Source: DASRTE01 sp035656095 (GTDB lineage Bacteria > Actinomycetota > Actinomycetes > Jiangellales > Jiangellaceae). Taken from it: a DNA stretch of 64,000 nucleotides. Where the stretch lies: the NCBI GenBank assembly GCA_035656095.1, contig DASRTE010000121.1:10008-74007 (forward strand), given 5' to 3'. The notes beneath the pieces are model-generated. The model was given only the letters and a program-made list of their open reading frames with translations. It was not told where the DNA came from and made no database searches. Position numbers and translations under genes: made by a program. Positions 32,405 to 41,637 of this stretch are shown one piece after another; position 1 is the first letter of the stretch; each line of letters starts with the position of its first letter.

Positions 32405-32428
32405 ACCTGGAGAAGGGTTGACCCGGAT
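32405..32428 (+). repeat. right copy of the 24-bp direct repeat
   Basis: Partner of 31796-31819. It contains the ribosome site (GGAGAAGGG) and TTG start of rsmD. Confidence 0.85.
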
Positions 32429-32978
32429 CATCGCCGGCGCTGCCCGTGGCCGGCGGCTGCTCACTCCGGCCGGGTCGGGGACGCGGCCCACCTCCGACCG
32501 GGTCCGCGAGGCCATGTTCTCTGCGCTCGAGTCGGAGCTGGGCGCCTTCGCCGGCCTGCGCGTGCTCGACCTCTACGCCGGCAGTGGCGCCCTGGGCCTC
32601 GAGGCGCTCTCGCGGGGGGCGGGGCACGTGCTCCTGGTCGAGGCCGACGCGCGCGCCGTGCGGACCATCCGGTCCAACATCTCCGCCGTCGGGCTGCCCG
32701 GTGCCCGGGTGGTTCAATCGTCGGTCCTGCGGGCACTCGCCGCGACCCCACCGGAGCCGTACGACCTGGTCCTCGCCGACCCGCCCTACGCGACCCCCGG
32801 CGAGGAGATCGAGCCCGTGCTCGCCCGGCTCGTCCAGAGATGGATCGCGCCGCGGGCGACCGTGGTCGTCGAACGGTCCACCCGCGACGCCCCTCTGACC
32901 TGGCCGGCCGGCTTGGACGGTCAGCGGACACGCCGGTACGGCGAGACGATGCTCTGGTACGGTCACCCGTCCGGGTGA
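32418..32978 (+). CDS. rsmD: 16S rRNA (guanine966-N2)-methyltransferase
   Basis: Methylates G966 of 16S rRNA with S-adenosylmethionine. The 186-residue protein has MTRIIAGAARGRRLLTP, RPTSDRVREAMFSALE, the SAM motif VLDLYAGSGALGLEALSRGA and the catalytic LVLADPPYA. The start is TTG 32418 preceded by GGAGAAGGG; no ATG/GTG fits the conserved N-terminus. coaD follows 22 bases later. Confidence 0.95.
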   Translation: MTRIIAGAARGRRLLTPAGSGTRPTSDRVREAMFSALESELGAFAGLRVLDLYAGSGALGLEALSRGAGHVLLVEADARAVRTIRSNISAVGLPGARVVQSSVLRALAATPPEPYDLVLADPPYATPGEEIEPVLARLVQRWIAPRATVVVERSTRDAPLTWPAGLDGQRTRRYGETMLWYGHPSG

Positions 32979-33000
32979 CCGACAGCGGCTTGGAGGTCCA

Positions 33001-33483
33001 GTGCGCCGTTGCGCCTGCCCTGGGTCTTTCGACCCGGTGACCAACGGCCATGTCGACGTCCTCGAGCGGGCAGCCGGTCTGTTCGACGAAGTCGTCGTGG
33101 CTGTCCTGGTCAACGTGTCCAAGCAGGGCCTGTTCAGCGTCGACGACCGGATCGACATGCTCCGCGAGGTCACCGGCCATCTGCCCAACGTCGTGGTCGA
33201 GAGCTTCCACGGCCTGCTGGTCGACTTCTGCCGCGAGCGCGACATCCCCGCCGTGGTCAAAGGCCTGCGGGCGGTGACCGACTTCGACTACGAACTACAG
33301 ATGGCGCAGATGAACCACCGGCTGACGCGGTTGGAGACCCTGTTCGTCGCGACGAACCCCGACTACTCCTACCTGTCCTCCAGCCTGATCCGGGAGGTGG
33401 CATCGTACGGCGGCGACGTCTCCGGTCTGGTGCCCGACGCTGTGCTGGCCCGTCTCACCGAGCGGCTGAGCGCCGGCGGCTGA
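33001..33483 (+). CDS. coaD: phosphopantetheine adenylyltransferase
   Basis: Adenylates 4'-phosphopantetheine in coenzyme A synthesis. The 160-residue protein shows CPGSFDPVTNGHVDVLERAA with the TxGH motif and YSYLSSSLIREVASYGGDVS. GTG 33001 follows GGAGGTCC. It is the normal neighbour of rsmD. Confidence 0.97.
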   Translation: MRRCACPGSFDPVTNGHVDVLERAAGLFDEVVVAVLVNVSKQGLFSVDDRIDMLREVTGHLPNVVVESFHGLLVDFCRERDIPAVVKGLRAVTDFDYELQMAQMNHRLTRLETLFVATNPDYSYLSSSLIREVASYGGDVSGLVPDAVLARLTERLSAGG

Positions 33484-33527
33484 GCCCTGGTGCGGTTGGT
33501 GTCCGCCGCCTGGAGTGAGGAGCGTCC

Positions 33528-34031
33528 ATGGACGTGCATGACAAGCTGGACGAGATCGTCGCGTACCTGGAGTCCGCCCGTGCGATGCCGATGTCGTCGT
33601 CGGCCGTGGTGAACCGGTCCGAGCTGCTGGCCCGGTTGGACGCAGTCCGGGCGATGCTCCCGGGTAGCCTTCGGGCTGCCGAGATGGTGCTCGACCAGCG
33701 CGAGGAGCTGCTGGCCGAGGCGAAGGCGAATGCCGAACGCATCATCGGATCCGCCACGCAGGAGCAGGATCGACTGGTGTCCGAACACGGCGTCCTCGTC
33801 GCGGCGGAAACCAAGGCCGAGGAGATCCGTGCCGCGGCCATCGCAAAGGCCGACGACATGCGCGGCCAGGTCGACGACTACGTCGACGCCAAGCTGGCGC
33901 ACCTGGAACTGGCCGTCGACAAGATCCTCGACACCGTCCGCCAGGGTCGAGAGCGGCTGCGGGGCTCGAACTCCTACGGTGAGCTCGGCGCCGCGGAGGC
34001 TCAGCCGGGTTCACCCCCCGACGACGCGTGA
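33528..34031 (+). CDS. sepIVA: DivIVA-like coiled-coil protein (SepIVA-type)
   Basis: A 167-residue, highly charged coiled-coil protein with an N-terminal DKLDEIVAYLESARAMPMSS segment and a long Ala/Glu-rich helix (LLAEAKANAERIIGSATQEQ). It ends with DDYVDAKLAHLELAVDKILD and RQGRERLRG. The pattern and position between coaD and the DUF177 gene match mycobacterial SepIVA, a septation and cell-wall factor, but it is shorter. GAGGAGC lies before the ATG. The symbol is by similarity and context. Confidence 0.75.
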   Translation: MDVHDKLDEIVAYLESARAMPMSSSAVVNRSELLARLDAVRAMLPGSLRAAEMVLDQREELLAEAKANAERIIGSATQEQDRLVSEHGVLVAAETKAEEIRAAAIAKADDMRGQVDDYVDAKLAHLELAVDKILDTVRQGRERLRGSNSYGELGAAEAQPGSPPDDA

Positions 34032-34136
34032 CCGGCCCGGCCGGCCCTCTTCCGCACCCGCGTCGGTTTGGGCCGGGACTACTCGTTCTAGTAGCCTGGG
34101 CAGCCGGCCTCACGCCGAGGTCGTGTGTAGGCATGC

Positions 34137-34763
34137 GTGCACACGGAAGAGTTGGTCCTGCTGAGCACCCTCGACCCACGGGCGCCGCTCGTACTCGACA
34201 CCCACGAGCTCGGGCGCGGGCCCGGGGCGATGCGGCGGGTTCGCCTCACCGTTCCGGCACCTGCCGACCTCGGGCTCGGTGGCGTGGTCGGCGTGCCTGA
34301 AGGGACCGACCTCGAGCTGGACCTCCGGCTGGAGTCGGTCATGGAGGGTGTGCTCGTGTCGGGGACGGCGCGGGCCGCGCTCACCGGGGAGTGCGCACGG
34401 TGCCTGGACCGGGTCGACCGGGAGATCGACGTCGACGTCCAGGAGCTGTTCGCCTACCCGAACCGCGGCACCGTGAACGGCGCGGCCGCCGACGCCGACG
34501 AGGTGGAGGTGGTGAAGGGCGACCTGGTCGACCTCGAGGGCGCCGTCCGCGACGCGGTCGTGCTCGCGCTACCGCAGGCGCCGCTGTGCCGGGACGACTG
34601 CCCGGGGCTGTGCCCGCAGTGCGGGGCGCACCTGGTCGACGACCCGGGGCACGCGCACGAGACCAGCGATCCACGGTGGGCCGCCCTGGCCGGGCTGATC
34701 ACCGAGAACGACGACACACGAGAGACCGGCTCGGACAGGGCCGGCCCGACTGAGGAGAAGTAG
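34137..34763 (+). CDS. DUF177 (YceD-family) protein
   Basis: A 208-residue protein encoded just upstream of rpmF, as in nearly all bacteria. YceD proteins are linked to 23S rRNA and ribosome maturation and to L32. It contains ALTGECARCLDRVDREIDVD and the C-terminal metal-binding CRDDCPGLCPQCGAHLVDD. The GTG at 34137 lacks a strong ribosome site. The rpmF start is two bases after the stop, so the two are co-translated. Confidence 0.9.
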   Translation: MHTEELVLLSTLDPRAPLVLDTHELGRGPGAMRRVRLTVPAPADLGLGGVVGVPEGTDLELDLRLESVMEGVLVSGTARAALTGECARCLDRVDREIDVDVQELFAYPNRGTVNGAAADADEVEVVKGDLVDLEGAVRDAVVLALPQAPLCRDDCPGLCPQCGAHLVDDPGHAHETSDPRWAALAGLITENDDTRETGSDRAGPTEEK

Positions 34764-34765
34764 CC

Positions 34766-34969
34766 GTGGCCGTCCCGAAGCGGAAGACGTCCCGCAGCAA
34801 CACCCGTCACCGCCGTTCGCAATGGAAGGCCAAGCTGCCGCAGATCCAGAAGCGCACGGAGAACGGCAGGACGATCTGGGTCGTCTCCCACCGTGCCCAT
34901 GTCGTCGAGGACTCCCAGGGCATGCCGCTGTTCCGGCAGTACAACGGCCGCCAGGTCGGCGACGCCTGA
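34766..34969 (+). CDS. rpmF: ribosomal protein L32 (cysteine-less form)
   Basis: A 67-residue protein starting AVPKRKTSRSNTRHRRSQW. The two CxxC pairs of zinc-binding L32 are replaced (VVSHRAHVVED), so this is the zinc-free type, in contrast to the zinc-type L28 in the same window. GAGGAGAAG precedes the GTG. Confidence 0.95.
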   Translation: MAVPKRKTSRSNTRHRRSQWKAKLPQIQKRTENGRTIWVVSHRAHVVEDSQGMPLFRQYNGRQVGDA

Positions 34970-34991
34970 CGGCTTGCGGGACTGACCGGAC

Positions 34992-35723
34992 ATGCCGGCC
35001 GGATCCTCGGTGCCGCATCCTCTGGCGCAGCTCCAGGCCCGGCTCGGGCTCGCCGTCGAACCCCAGTTGCTCGAACGCGCTCTCACCCACCGCTCGTATG
35101 CCTACGAGCACGGTGGGCTGCCGACCAACGAGCGGCTGGAGTTCCTCGGTGACTCCGTGCTCGGACTCGTCGTCACCGACGCGCTGTTCCGTCGCCACGC
35201 GGACCTGTCCGAGGGACAGCTGGCCAAGCTGCGCGCGGCCGTGGTCAACATGCGCGCGCTCGCCCACGTCGGCAGGCAGCTCGACCTCGGCGCGTACGTC
35301 CGGCTCGGCCGCGGCGAGGAGGCCACCGGCGGGCGCGACAAGTCCTCCATCCTCGCCGACACCGTCGAGGCCCTGATCGGTGCGGCCTATCTGGACTGTG
35401 GTCTGGAAGCGGCGTCGGCCCTGGTCCACCGCCTGGTCGACGACCTGATGGTGGCATCGGCCAGACTCGGCGCCGGACTGGACTGGAAGACCTCGCTGCA
35501 AGAGCTCACCTCGCAGGCGATGCTGGGCGTGCCCGAGTACACGGTGAGCGAATCCGGTCCGGACCACGCCAAGACCTTCAGGGCGGCGGCGGTCGTCGGT
35601 GGCACGGTCTACGGCACCGGCGAGGGGCGCAGCAAGAAGGAGGCCGAAGCGCAGGCGGCCGAAGCCGCGTGGAGCGTGCTGCGCACCCGGGTCGTGCCGC
35701 CGGTGCGCACCGCTGACGCGTGA
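34992..35723 (+). CDS. rnc: ribonuclease III
   Basis: Double-strand-specific endoribonuclease for rRNA and mRNA processing. The 243-residue protein has the catalytic signature NERLEFLGDSVLGLVVTDAL, the second acidic site DTVEALIGAAYLD, and a C-terminal double-stranded RNA-binding domain (DWKTSLQELTSQAMLG to SKKEAEAQAAEAAW). ATG 34992 is used. It is followed nine bases later by mutM. Confidence 0.97.
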   Translation: MPAGSSVPHPLAQLQARLGLAVEPQLLERALTHRSYAYEHGGLPTNERLEFLGDSVLGLVVTDALFRRHADLSEGQLAKLRAAVVNMRALAHVGRQLDLGAYVRLGRGEEATGGRDKSSILADTVEALIGAAYLDCGLEAASALVHRLVDDLMVASARLGAGLDWKTSLQELTSQAMLGVPEYTVSESGPDHAKTFRAAAVVGGTVYGTGEGRSKKEAEAQAAEAAWSVLRTRVVPPVRTADA

Positions 35724-35732
35724 CAGCCGGCC

Positions 35733-36596
35733 ATGCCTGAGCTCCCGGAAGTGGAGGTCGTCCGTCGCGGCCTGAACCGGTTCGTGACCGGCCGGACGGT
35801 CCGCGCCGTCGAGGTGTTCCACCCGAGGGCGGTGCGCAGGCATCTGCCCGGTGCCGAGGACTTCGCCGACTCGTTGGCCGGAGCGCACCTCCGCGCCGCA
35901 CACCGCCGGGGCAAGTACCTGTGGGTGCCGTACGGCACGGACACGGACCTGGCGCTGGTCGCTCACCTCGGGATGAGCGGGCAGCTGCTGGTCAGGCCTG
36001 CCGAGGCGCAGGACGAGGACCACCTACGGGTCCGATTTCGTTTCGACGACGACGGTCCACAGCTGCGGTTCGTCGATCAGCGGACGTTCGGGGGACTGTC
36101 GGTCTCCCGCACGCTGGTGCGCGGCGTTCCGACCGAGATCCGCCACATCGCGGTCGACCCGCTCGATCCGGACTTCGACGACGACGCCTTCCGCCGCGCG
36201 CTGCGCCGCCGCCGCACCGGTGTCAAGCGCGCCCTGCTCGACCAGTCGCTGATCTCCGGGGTGGGCAACATCTACGCCGACGAGGGGCTCTGGCTCGCAC
36301 GGCTCCACTACGCGCGGCCCACGGATACGCTCAACGGCCCGGAGGTCGCTCGCTTGCTCGCCGCGTTGCGTTCGGTGTTGACCGCGGCCATGGCCGAAGG
36401 AGGTACGTCGTTCGACTCGCTCTACGTCGACATCGACGGCTCGAGCGGATACTACGGCCGGTCACTCCAGGTCTACGGCCGTGCCGGGCAACCCTGCCGC
36501 CGGTGCGGTACCCCGATCCGCCGCGACCCGTTCATGAACCGCTCCTCCTACACCTGTCCACGCTGCCAGCCGCGCCCGCGACGCGCCAGGTGGTAG
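35733..36596 (+). CDS. mutM: formamidopyrimidine-DNA glycosylase
   Basis: Base-excision repair of 8-oxoguanine and Fapy lesions. The 287-residue protein starts MPELPEVEVVRRGLNRF (catalytic Pro1/Glu2). It carries the helix-two-turn-helix ISGVGNIYADEGLWLARL and the C-terminal zinc finger with CRRCGTPIRRD and YTCPRCQ. All key residues are intact. Confidence 0.97.
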   Translation: MPELPEVEVVRRGLNRFVTGRTVRAVEVFHPRAVRRHLPGAEDFADSLAGAHLRAAHRRGKYLWVPYGTDTDLALVAHLGMSGQLLVRPAEAQDEDHLRVRFRFDDDGPQLRFVDQRTFGGLSVSRTLVRGVPTEIRHIAVDPLDPDFDDDAFRRALRRRRTGVKRALLDQSLISGVGNIYADEGLWLARLHYARPTDTLNGPEVARLLAALRSVLTAAMAEGGTSFDSLYVDIDGSSGYYGRSLQVYGRAGQPCRRCGTPIRRDPFMNRSSYTCPRCQPRPRRARW

Positions 36597-36756
36597 GACG
36601 CGTCGCGCTGTGCATCGCATCGCCCGGGCATGGCACGCTGGGCTGTCGTACATGGCAGGCCGAAGTGATGTTGATGCGAGCAGTATGTCCGTTTTGCGCA
36701 ACGGTTCGGTGTGCCATCCGGCCACGGTGTGCCTGGGCCGATCATGAGGGGGTCCG

Positions 36757-37053
36757 GTGGCTGACGGCGGGCGCACCGCCTCTGGCCAGGTGCGGATGAC
36801 GGCCCGCGTCGACGGTTGGGTCCAGGGCGTCGGCTTCCGGTGGTTCGTCCGCCGCCAGGCTGTGAACCTCGGCCTGGCCGGCCGCGCCGCCAACCGTGCC
36901 GACGGCACGGTCGAGGTCGTCGCCGAGGGCCCGCGCGACCGGTGTGAGCACCTTGTCGATGCGCTGCGGGGACCCGCGACACCCGGCCAGGTCGCTCGGG
37001 TGACCGTCGAGTGGACGCCGCCGACCGGGCTGCGCGGTTTCTCCGTCGAGTGA
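36757..37053 (+). CDS. acyP: acylphosphatase
   Basis: A 98-residue enzyme hydrolysing acyl phosphates. VDGWVQGVGFRWFVRRQA carries the catalytic Arg, and AANRADGTVEVVAEG the catalytic Asn. GTG 36757 with GAGGGGG is preferred; ATG 36796 would trim 13 residues. The 160 bases before it (36597-36756) hold no gene that I can support. It is part of the conserved mutM-acyP-smc run. Confidence 0.93.
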   Translation: MADGGRTASGQVRMTARVDGWVQGVGFRWFVRRQAVNLGLAGRAANRADGTVEVVAEGPRDRCEHLVDALRGPATPGQVARVTVEWTPPTGLRGFSVE

Positions 37054-37202
37054 GGCGGCGGACTCGCCGGATCGTGGCACAGGGCGCGGCTATTGACCGG
37101 CCCACCAGACGGTGACACCCTGGGATCAGCGGCTCGACGCCCCGGTGACGGTGAGGCGGTCTGCCCTGTCGAACTCTCGTGCACGGTGGAGGAAATCTCA
37201 AA

Positions 37203-37403
37203 ATGGCGAAGGCGCTCCTCGGCTACGTCGGAGGTCCAGATCCCCGGCTCGTCACCGAGGTGAGGCGGCTGCAACGGCGTGTGCTCGACCTCGAAGCAGA
37301 GGTTCTTCAGCTCCGTGCCGAGAACGCCGCCCTGTCCGAGATCGTCGACGGCCTGCCCGTCGGACTCGACGAGGTCAGCGTTCCGGAGCCGGTGCTGGCC
37401 TGA
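37203..37403 (+). CDS. small coiled-coil protein upstream of smc
   Basis: A 66-residue protein, MAKALLGYVGGPDPRLVTEV followed by a predicted coiled coil (RRVLDLEAEVLQLRAENAAL) and an acidic tail. GGAGG at 37189-37193 supports ATG 37203. Small coiled-coil proteins of this kind occur just before smc in many actinobacteria; no function is assigned. Confidence 0.8.
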   Translation: MAKALLGYVGGPDPRLVTEVRRLQRRVLDLEAEVLQLRAENAALSEIVDGLPVGLDEVSVPEPVLA

Positions 37404-37541
37404 CGGCGGCGACCGGGCTCGTCGCCGACCGCGACACGCGCTGACCAGGCGCGTCGCGGCGCCGCCGGTGCGGTGCGCCCGGCAGGTACGCTGCTGGTAG
37501 TTCCCCGCCCGTCCTGCCCGGCCCACGGAAGAGTTCCGCGC

Positions 37542-40500
37542 GTGCACCTGAAGAGCTTGACGTTACGCGGGTTCAAGTCCTTCGCCTCGTCGACCACACT
37601 GCACTTCGAGCCCGGCATCACCTGTGTGGTCGGCCCTAACGGCTCGGGCAAGTCCAACGTCGTGGACGCGCTCGCCTGGGTGATGGGTGAGCAGGGCGCC
37701 AAGAGCCTGCGGGGCGGTCGGATGGAGGACGTCATCTTCGCCGGTACGGCCGGCCGGCCGGCGCTGGGTCGGGCCGAGGTACTGCTCACCATCGACAACG
37801 CCGACGGCGTGCTGCCCATCGAGTACACCGAGGTGACGCTCTCGCGCACGATGTTCCGCAACGGCGGGTCCGAGTACGCCATCAACGGTCAGGTGTGCCG
37901 GCTCCTCGACGTGCAGGAACTGCTCTCCGACTCGGGCATCGGCCGCGAGATGCACGTCGTGGTCGGACAGGGTCAGCTCGACTCGATTCTCGCCGCCACC
38001 CCCGAGGAACGGCGGGGCTTCGTCGAGGAGGCCGCCGGTGTGCTCAAGCACCGCAAGCGCAAAGAGAAAGCCCTGCGCAAGCTGGAGGCGATGCAGACCA
38101 ACCTGACCCGCCTGCAGGATCTCACCGCCGAGCTTCGTCGCCAGCTGGGTCCACTGGGCAAGCAGGCGGAGATCGCCCGCCGTGCGGGCGCGATCCAGGC
38201 CGACCTGCGCGACTCGAGGCTCCGCCTGCTCGCCGACGAGTTGGTACACGCGCGCACGGTCCTCGCCCGGGAGGTCGCCGCCGAGAACGCGCTGCGCGAG
38301 CGGCAGGCCGGCGTCGCCGGGATGCTGGATCAGGCCCGGTCGGCGCAGGCGCGCCTGGAGGGTGACGCCCTGCAGGCCGCGCCACGGCTGGCGCACGCTC
38401 AGGAGTCGTGGTACCGGTTGGCCGGCCTGCGCGAGCGGGTGCGGGGCACTGCCTCGCTGGCCGCGGAGCGAAAACGACACCTTGCCGTCGCGCCGGACGA
38501 CGCCCTGCCGGGCCCCGACCCGGACGAGATCGCTGCGGAAGCCGCCGCGGTGCGGGCACAGGAGGCCCAACTCGCCGAGCGGACCGGAGCCGCCCGTGCT
38601 GGGCTGGACGCGGCGGTCGCCGCTCGGCAGCGGGCGGAGCAGGCGTGGGAGGCCGAGCAGCGCCGACTCGCCGGGCTGGCACGGGCAGCGGCCGACCGGC
38701 GCGAAGGCCTGGCCCGTCTGGCCGGCGAGATCGAGGGTCTGCGTCGTCGGGCCGTGGCCGCAAAGGCCGAGCTGGCACGGTTGACCTCGGCGCGCGATCA
38801 GGCGCGGCGGCGCGCCGCCGAGGCGGCACACGAGTTCACGGTGCTCGAGTCCACCATCGCCGGGTTGTCGGTAGGCGAACAGGGCCTCGACGCCGAGCAC
38901 GAACGGCTCCAGCGCGAACTCGACGACTCCGACGCGACCCTCGCCGGCCTGCGCGAGCAGGAACGCGCCGCCGAGCGCGAGCGTGCCGCTCTGGCGGCCC
39001 GGCGCGAGGCACTGGAGATGGGCCTCGCCCGCCCCGACGGCTCGGCGGCGCTCCTCGCGGCCTCGGATCGGATCAGCGGAGTCCTGGGCTCGGTGGCAGC
39101 ACTGCTGACCGTCGAGCCCGGATGGGAGGCCGCTGTGGCCAGCGCGCTGGACGCCAGCGCCGACGCCGTTGCGGTCGGATCGGTCGACGACGCGGTGGCC
39201 GCGTTGCGCCTGCTCCGTGACGGAGACCTCGGTCGGGCGGCCATGCTCGTGGGCGGCGGACGGCACGACGACCCTGGGGAGTGGCCCACGCTCCCGGCCG
39301 GCCTGCGCTACGTCGTCGACCTGATCACCGCGCCCGCCGAGCTCCGACCCGCGCTGACCGGTGTGCTGCGCGGCATCGTCGTCGTCGACGACCTGCCCGC
39401 CGCCCGGGCCCTGGTCGCAGAGCTGCCCGGACTGGTGGCTGTGACGCCGGATGGCGACCTGCTGGGGCGCGACGTGGCCCGCGGGGGTGCGGCCGGAGCA
39501 CCGAGCCGGCTGGAAGTCCAGATCGCCGTCGACGACGCCGCGGACCGGCTGGCCGAGGCGACCGCACATGCTGAGGAGCTCGCCCGCCGGTCGGCCGACG
39601 CCGGCCGGGGCCGCGACGAGGCCGCCGCACAGGTAGCGGCCGCACTGGCCCGGCTGCACGAGTCCGACGCCGAGCTGTCGGCCGTCGCCGAGCGGCTCGG
39701 CGAGCTCGGCCACATGGGACGATCGGCCGCGGCCGAGGCCGAACGGCTGGAGGCGGCGGTGGCCGATGCCGCGGCCGGCCGCGACCGCGACCTGGCCACG
39801 TTGGCCGAGCTCGAGGAGAGGCTGGCGACTGCCCAGAGTGCCGGCGACACCGACGCCGACCCGTCCACCGAACACCGGGACCAACTGGCCGAGGCCGCGC
39901 AGGAAGCCCGCCACGCCGAGACCGAGGCGAGGCTCTCGGTGCGCACCGGTGAGGAGCGGGCGCGGGCGCTCGCCGGCAGGGCCGAGACCCTGGAGCGGGC
40001 GGCGCGCAGCGAACGCGACGCGCGTGCGCATGCCGTCGCACAGGCGGAGCGGCGTTCGCGTCAGGCCGCAACGGCCGACTGCGTCGTGCGCGGTGCTGCC
40101 GTGCTTCTGGACCGGCTCGATCGATCGCTCGATCTGGCGGCGGCCGAGCGGGCCGCGGTCGAGCACGAGCGCGCCGCGGGGGAACAGGAGCTCGCGCGGG
40201 TCCGCGATGAGGCCCGCCGGTTGGCCGGCGATCTGGACGAGATCACCTCCGTCGTCCACCGTGACGAACTGGCCCGGGCCGAACAACGGATGCGGGTCGA
40301 GCAACTCGAGACCAGGGGTATGGACGAGTTGGGGATCGACCCGGACTCCCTTGTCGACGAGTACGGCCCGCACCAACCGGTCACCGTCACCGACGCCGGG
40401 GGCGAGGTCGTCACGGTCGGCTACGTCCGCGACGAGCAGGCCAAGCGCGCCCGGGCCGCCGAGCGTGCGCTGGCGCTGCTGGGCCGGGTCAACCCGCTGG

Positions 40501-41087
40501 CGCTGGAGGAGTTCTCCGCCCTGGAGGAACGCCACGCCTTCCTGGTCGAGCAGCTCGAGGACCTCAAGCGCACGCGCCGTGACCTGCTCGACATCGTCCG
40601 CGAGGTCGACGACCGGGTCCAGCAGGTGTTCGCGTCGGCCTACGAGGACACCGCGCGCGAGTTCGCGGCCGTCTTCCCCCGGCTGTTCCCCGGCGGCGAG
40701 GGCCGGCTGGTGCTCACCGAGCCCGACGACCTTCTCGCCACCGGGATCGATGTCGAGGCGCGCCCGCCGGGCAAGAAGATCAAGCGCCTGTCGCTGCTCT
40801 CGGGCGGCGAGCGGGCATTGGTCGCGGTCGCCTTCCTGGTCGCTCTGTTCAAGGCCAGGCCCAGCCCGTTCTACGTCCTCGACGAGGTCGAGGCGGCTCT
40901 GGACGAGGTCAACCTGGGTCGGCTGCTGGAGATCTACGAGGAGCTGCGCGAGGCCAGCCAGCTCATCGTGGTCACCCACCAGAAGCGGACCATGGAAGTG
41001 GCCGACGCGCTCTACGGCGTCTCCATGCGCGGCGACGGCGTGACCGCCGTCATCAGCCAGCGCATTCGCGAGGCCGAACCAGCCTGA
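37542..41087 (+). CDS. smc: chromosome segregation protein SMC
   Basis: ATPase of the condensin complex that compacts and separates chromosomes. The 1181-residue protein has an N-terminal Walker A (VVGPNGSGKSNVVDALAW), long coiled coils, a hinge around residues 510-640 (SVAALLTVEPGWEAAVASAL), and a C-terminal signature LLSGGERALVAVAFL with Walker B FYVLDEVEAALDEVN. GTG 37542 gives MHLKSLTLRGFKSFA; a TACGCT -10 box lies 50 bases upstream (37487-37492). ftsY, its usual neighbour, is 12.5 kb downstream here. Confidence 0.97.
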   Translation: MHLKSLTLRGFKSFASSTTLHFEPGITCVVGPNGSGKSNVVDALAWVMGEQGAKSLRGGRMEDVIFAGTAGRPALGRAEVLLTIDNADGVLPIEYTEVTLSRTMFRNGGSEYAINGQVCRLLDVQELLSDSGIGREMHVVVGQGQLDSILAATPEERRGFVEEAAGVLKHRKRKEKALRKLEAMQTNLTRLQDLTAELRRQLGPLGKQAEIARRAGAIQADLRDSRLRLLADELVHARTVLAREVAAENALRERQAGVAGMLDQARSAQARLEGDALQAAPRLAHAQESWYRLAGLRERVRGTASLAAERKRHLAVAPDDALPGPDPDEIAAEAAAVRAQEAQLAERTGAARAGLDAAVAARQRAEQAWEAEQRRLAGLARAAADRREGLARLAGEIEGLRRRAVAAKAELARLTSARDQARRRAAEAAHEFTVLESTIAGLSVGEQGLDAEHERLQRELDDSDATLAGLREQERAAERERAALAARREALEMGLARPDGSAALLAASDRISGVLGSVAALLTVEPGWEAAVASALDASADAVAVGSVDDAVAALRLLRDGDLGRAAMLVGGGRHDDPGEWPTLPAGLRYVVDLITAPAELRPALTGVLRGIVVVDDLPAARALVAELPGLVAVTPDGDLLGRDVARGGAAGAPSRLEVQIAVDDAADRLAEATAHAEELARRSADAGRGRDEAAAQVAAALARLHESDAELSAVAERLGELGHMGRSAAAEAERLEAAVADAAAGRDRDLATLAELEERLATAQSAGDTDADPSTEHRDQLAEAAQEARHAETEARLSVRTGEERARALAGRAETLERAARSERDARAHAVAQAERRSRQAATADCVVRGAAVLLDRLDRSLDLAAAERAAVEHERAAGEQELARVRDEARRLAGDLDEITSVVHRDELARAEQRMRVEQLETRGMDELGIDPDSLVDEYGPHQPVTVTDAGGEVVTVGYVRDEQAKRARAAERALALLGRVNPLALEEFSALEERHAFLVEQLEDLKRTRRDLLDIVREVDDRVQQVFASAYEDTAREFAAVFPRLFPGGEGRLVLTEPDDLLATGIDVEARPPGKKIKRLSLLSGGERALVAVAFLVALFKARPSPFYVLDEVEAALDEVNLGRLLEIYEELREASQLIVVTHQKRTMEVADALYGVSMRGDGVTAVISQRIREAEPA

Positions 41088-41101
41088 GGAGAGGAATCGG
41101 C

Positions 41102-41614
41102 ATGGACGTGCGCGAGGTAATGACGGAGGCCTACGGCCGGATCACCGAGATCGTGCGCCGTGCCGCCAAGGATCTCGACGCCGAGCAGCTGGCCTTCCGA
41201 CCCGATTCCGACGCGAACTCGATCGCCTGGCTGGTGTGGCATCTGACCCGGATCCAGGACCACCACGTCTCGGAGATCGCTGGTCGGGAGCAGGCGTGGA
41301 CCGCCGAGGGCTGGGCGGACCGGCTCGACCTGCCCGCGGATCCCGACGACACCGGCTACGGTCACACCGCGGCGCAGGTCGCCGCCATGCGGCCGGCCGG
41401 TCCGGAGGAGCTGATCGGGTATCACGAGGCGGTCGCGGCGCGGACCGCGGCCTACATCGCCACGCTGGACGCCGACGAGCTCGATCGCATCGTCGACCGC
41501 TCCTACGACCCGCCGGTGAGCGTGGGCGTGCGGCTGGTGAGCGCGCTGAGCGACAACCTGCAGCATGCCGGTCAGGCCGGCTACGTGCGCGGGATCGTCG
41601 AGCGGAGGACCTGA
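41102..41614 (+). CDS. DinB/DUF664-like four-helix protein
   Basis: A 170-residue protein of the DinB superfamily; actinobacterial members include mycothiol-dependent enzymes. Possible metal-ligand histidines are in SIAWLVWHLTRIQDHHVSEI and LQHAGQAGYVRGIVE. GAGGAGAGG precedes the ATG, 15 bases after the smc stop. Substrate unknown. It is the first gene of the block separating smc from ftsY. Confidence 0.88.
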   Translation: MDVREVMTEAYGRITEIVRRAAKDLDAEQLAFRPDSDANSIAWLVWHLTRIQDHHVSEIAGREQAWTAEGWADRLDLPADPDDTGYGHTAAQVAAMRPAGPEELIGYHEAVAARTAAYIATLDADELDRIVDRSYDPPVSVGVRLVSALSDNLQHAGQAGYVRGIVERRT

Positions 41615-41637
41615 GGCGTCGGACCGCGGTGCTCGTC

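Noticed and set aside
37563..40979. 1138-codon open frame on the minus strand opposite smc
   Set aside because: It is the antisense shadow of smc, created by high third-position GC. The smc protein has complete Walker and signature motifs; the antisense translation shows none.
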